NCBI GenBank assembly: GCA_030635835.1
Contig: DAOVYB010000080.1
Coordinates: 1 to 6,170 of the forward strand
Source: Gammaproteobacteria bacterium
GTDB lineage: Bacteria > Pseudomonadota > Gammaproteobacteria > UBA6429
Length of the DNA stretch: 6,170 bases
Direction: 5' to 3'
The notes beneath the pieces are model-generated. The model made no database searches. It was not told the DNA's origin and saw nothing but the letters and a program-made list of their open reading frames with translations. Of this stretch, positions 6,078 to 6,170 are shown one piece after another. The position numbers and the translations under genes are program-made. The number at the start of each line of letters is the position of its first letter. Position 1 is the first letter of the stretch.

Positions 6078-6170
6078 AACTGGCTGTAAAAACCGGAAAT
6101 TCGGGGTCAGAGTTCAAACTCTGACCCCATTTTCCGTTCTTACGAATCTGGATAGTCTTGGCTTTGGGTA
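6078..6170 (-). other. 23S-5S internal transcribed spacer, partial
   Basis: Spacer upstream of the 5S gene, reaching the window end without a recognisable 23S 3' end. On the - strand it forms one long stem, 6143-6086. GTAAGAA/TTTTTAC and CGGAAA/TTTCCG surround a 26-bp near-perfect palindrome, which could be an RNase III-type processing stem of the precursor. Confidence 0.75.
6094..6136. repeat. REP-like palindrome with GGGGTCAGAGT arms
   Basis: GGGGTCAGAGTT (6103-6114), centre CA, AACTCTGACCCC (6117-6128): perfect 12-bp arms. Outer arms CGGAAA (6094-6099) and TTTCCG (6131-6136) extend it across a small internal loop. From memory, GGGGTCAGAGT...ACTCTGACCCC is a frequent dispersed palindrome in proteobacterial genomes, seen near IS200-like (Y1/RAYT) transposase genes. 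I infer a REP-type element; no transposase is present here. Confidence 0.6.

Noticed and set aside
5869..6117. 82-codon open frame on the - strand covering the 5S gene
   Set aside because: It overlaps the whole 5S rRNA on the same strand; structural RNA explains the sequence.
6144..6170. 3' end of 23S rRNA at the window edge
   Set aside because: The conserved 23S terminal sequence is not present; the bases look like spacer.

Overview
The window looks like chromosomal DNA of a low-GC gammaproteobacterium. The reasons are a 5S rRNA of gammaproteobacterial type, a 40H-like chemoreceptor, an HD-GYP protein with a DUF3391-type N-terminus, and a PAS/HisKA membrane kinase. I cannot name the genus from sequence alone.

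Layout. Positions 1-1896 (+) are the 3' part of a methyl-accepting chemotaxis protein whose true start lies before the window. It converges, with only 19 bp between stop codons, on an HD-GYP cyclic-di-GMP phosphodiesterase (1916-3163, -). A 325-bp AT-rich gap with a G9 tract follows, then a membrane sensor histidine kinase (3489-5285, -) with no response regulator beside it. From 5286 to 5958 there is no credible protein gene. This stretch holds an AT-rich kinase leader, two tandem diverged copies of an 'rRNA operon tail' (5S 3' end, terminator, hairpins), and between them a GC-richer array of short hairpins. The end of the window is a 5S rRNA gene (5960-6077, -) and part of the 23S-5S spacer, which carries a long REP-like palindrome.

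How it fits together. The three protein genes belong to signal transduction (chemotaxis, c-di-GMP turnover, phosphorelay), but they seem to be separate transcription units. The rRNA operon runs towards the kinase gene and is insulated from it by two terminators in series.

The most unusual part is 5670-5857. Read on the + strand, four hairpins each show a hexaloop AUGGAN closed by a C-G pair, and CAGGA motifs lie in the linkers. This is the loop geometry known for high-affinity CsrA/RsmE sites. Eleven GGA trinucleotides lie on the + strand of the array (5667-5860) against two on the - strand. A Csr/Rsm-type decoy RNA, or a dispersed hairpin family with the same shape, are the two readings I consider; transcription is not shown by the sequence.
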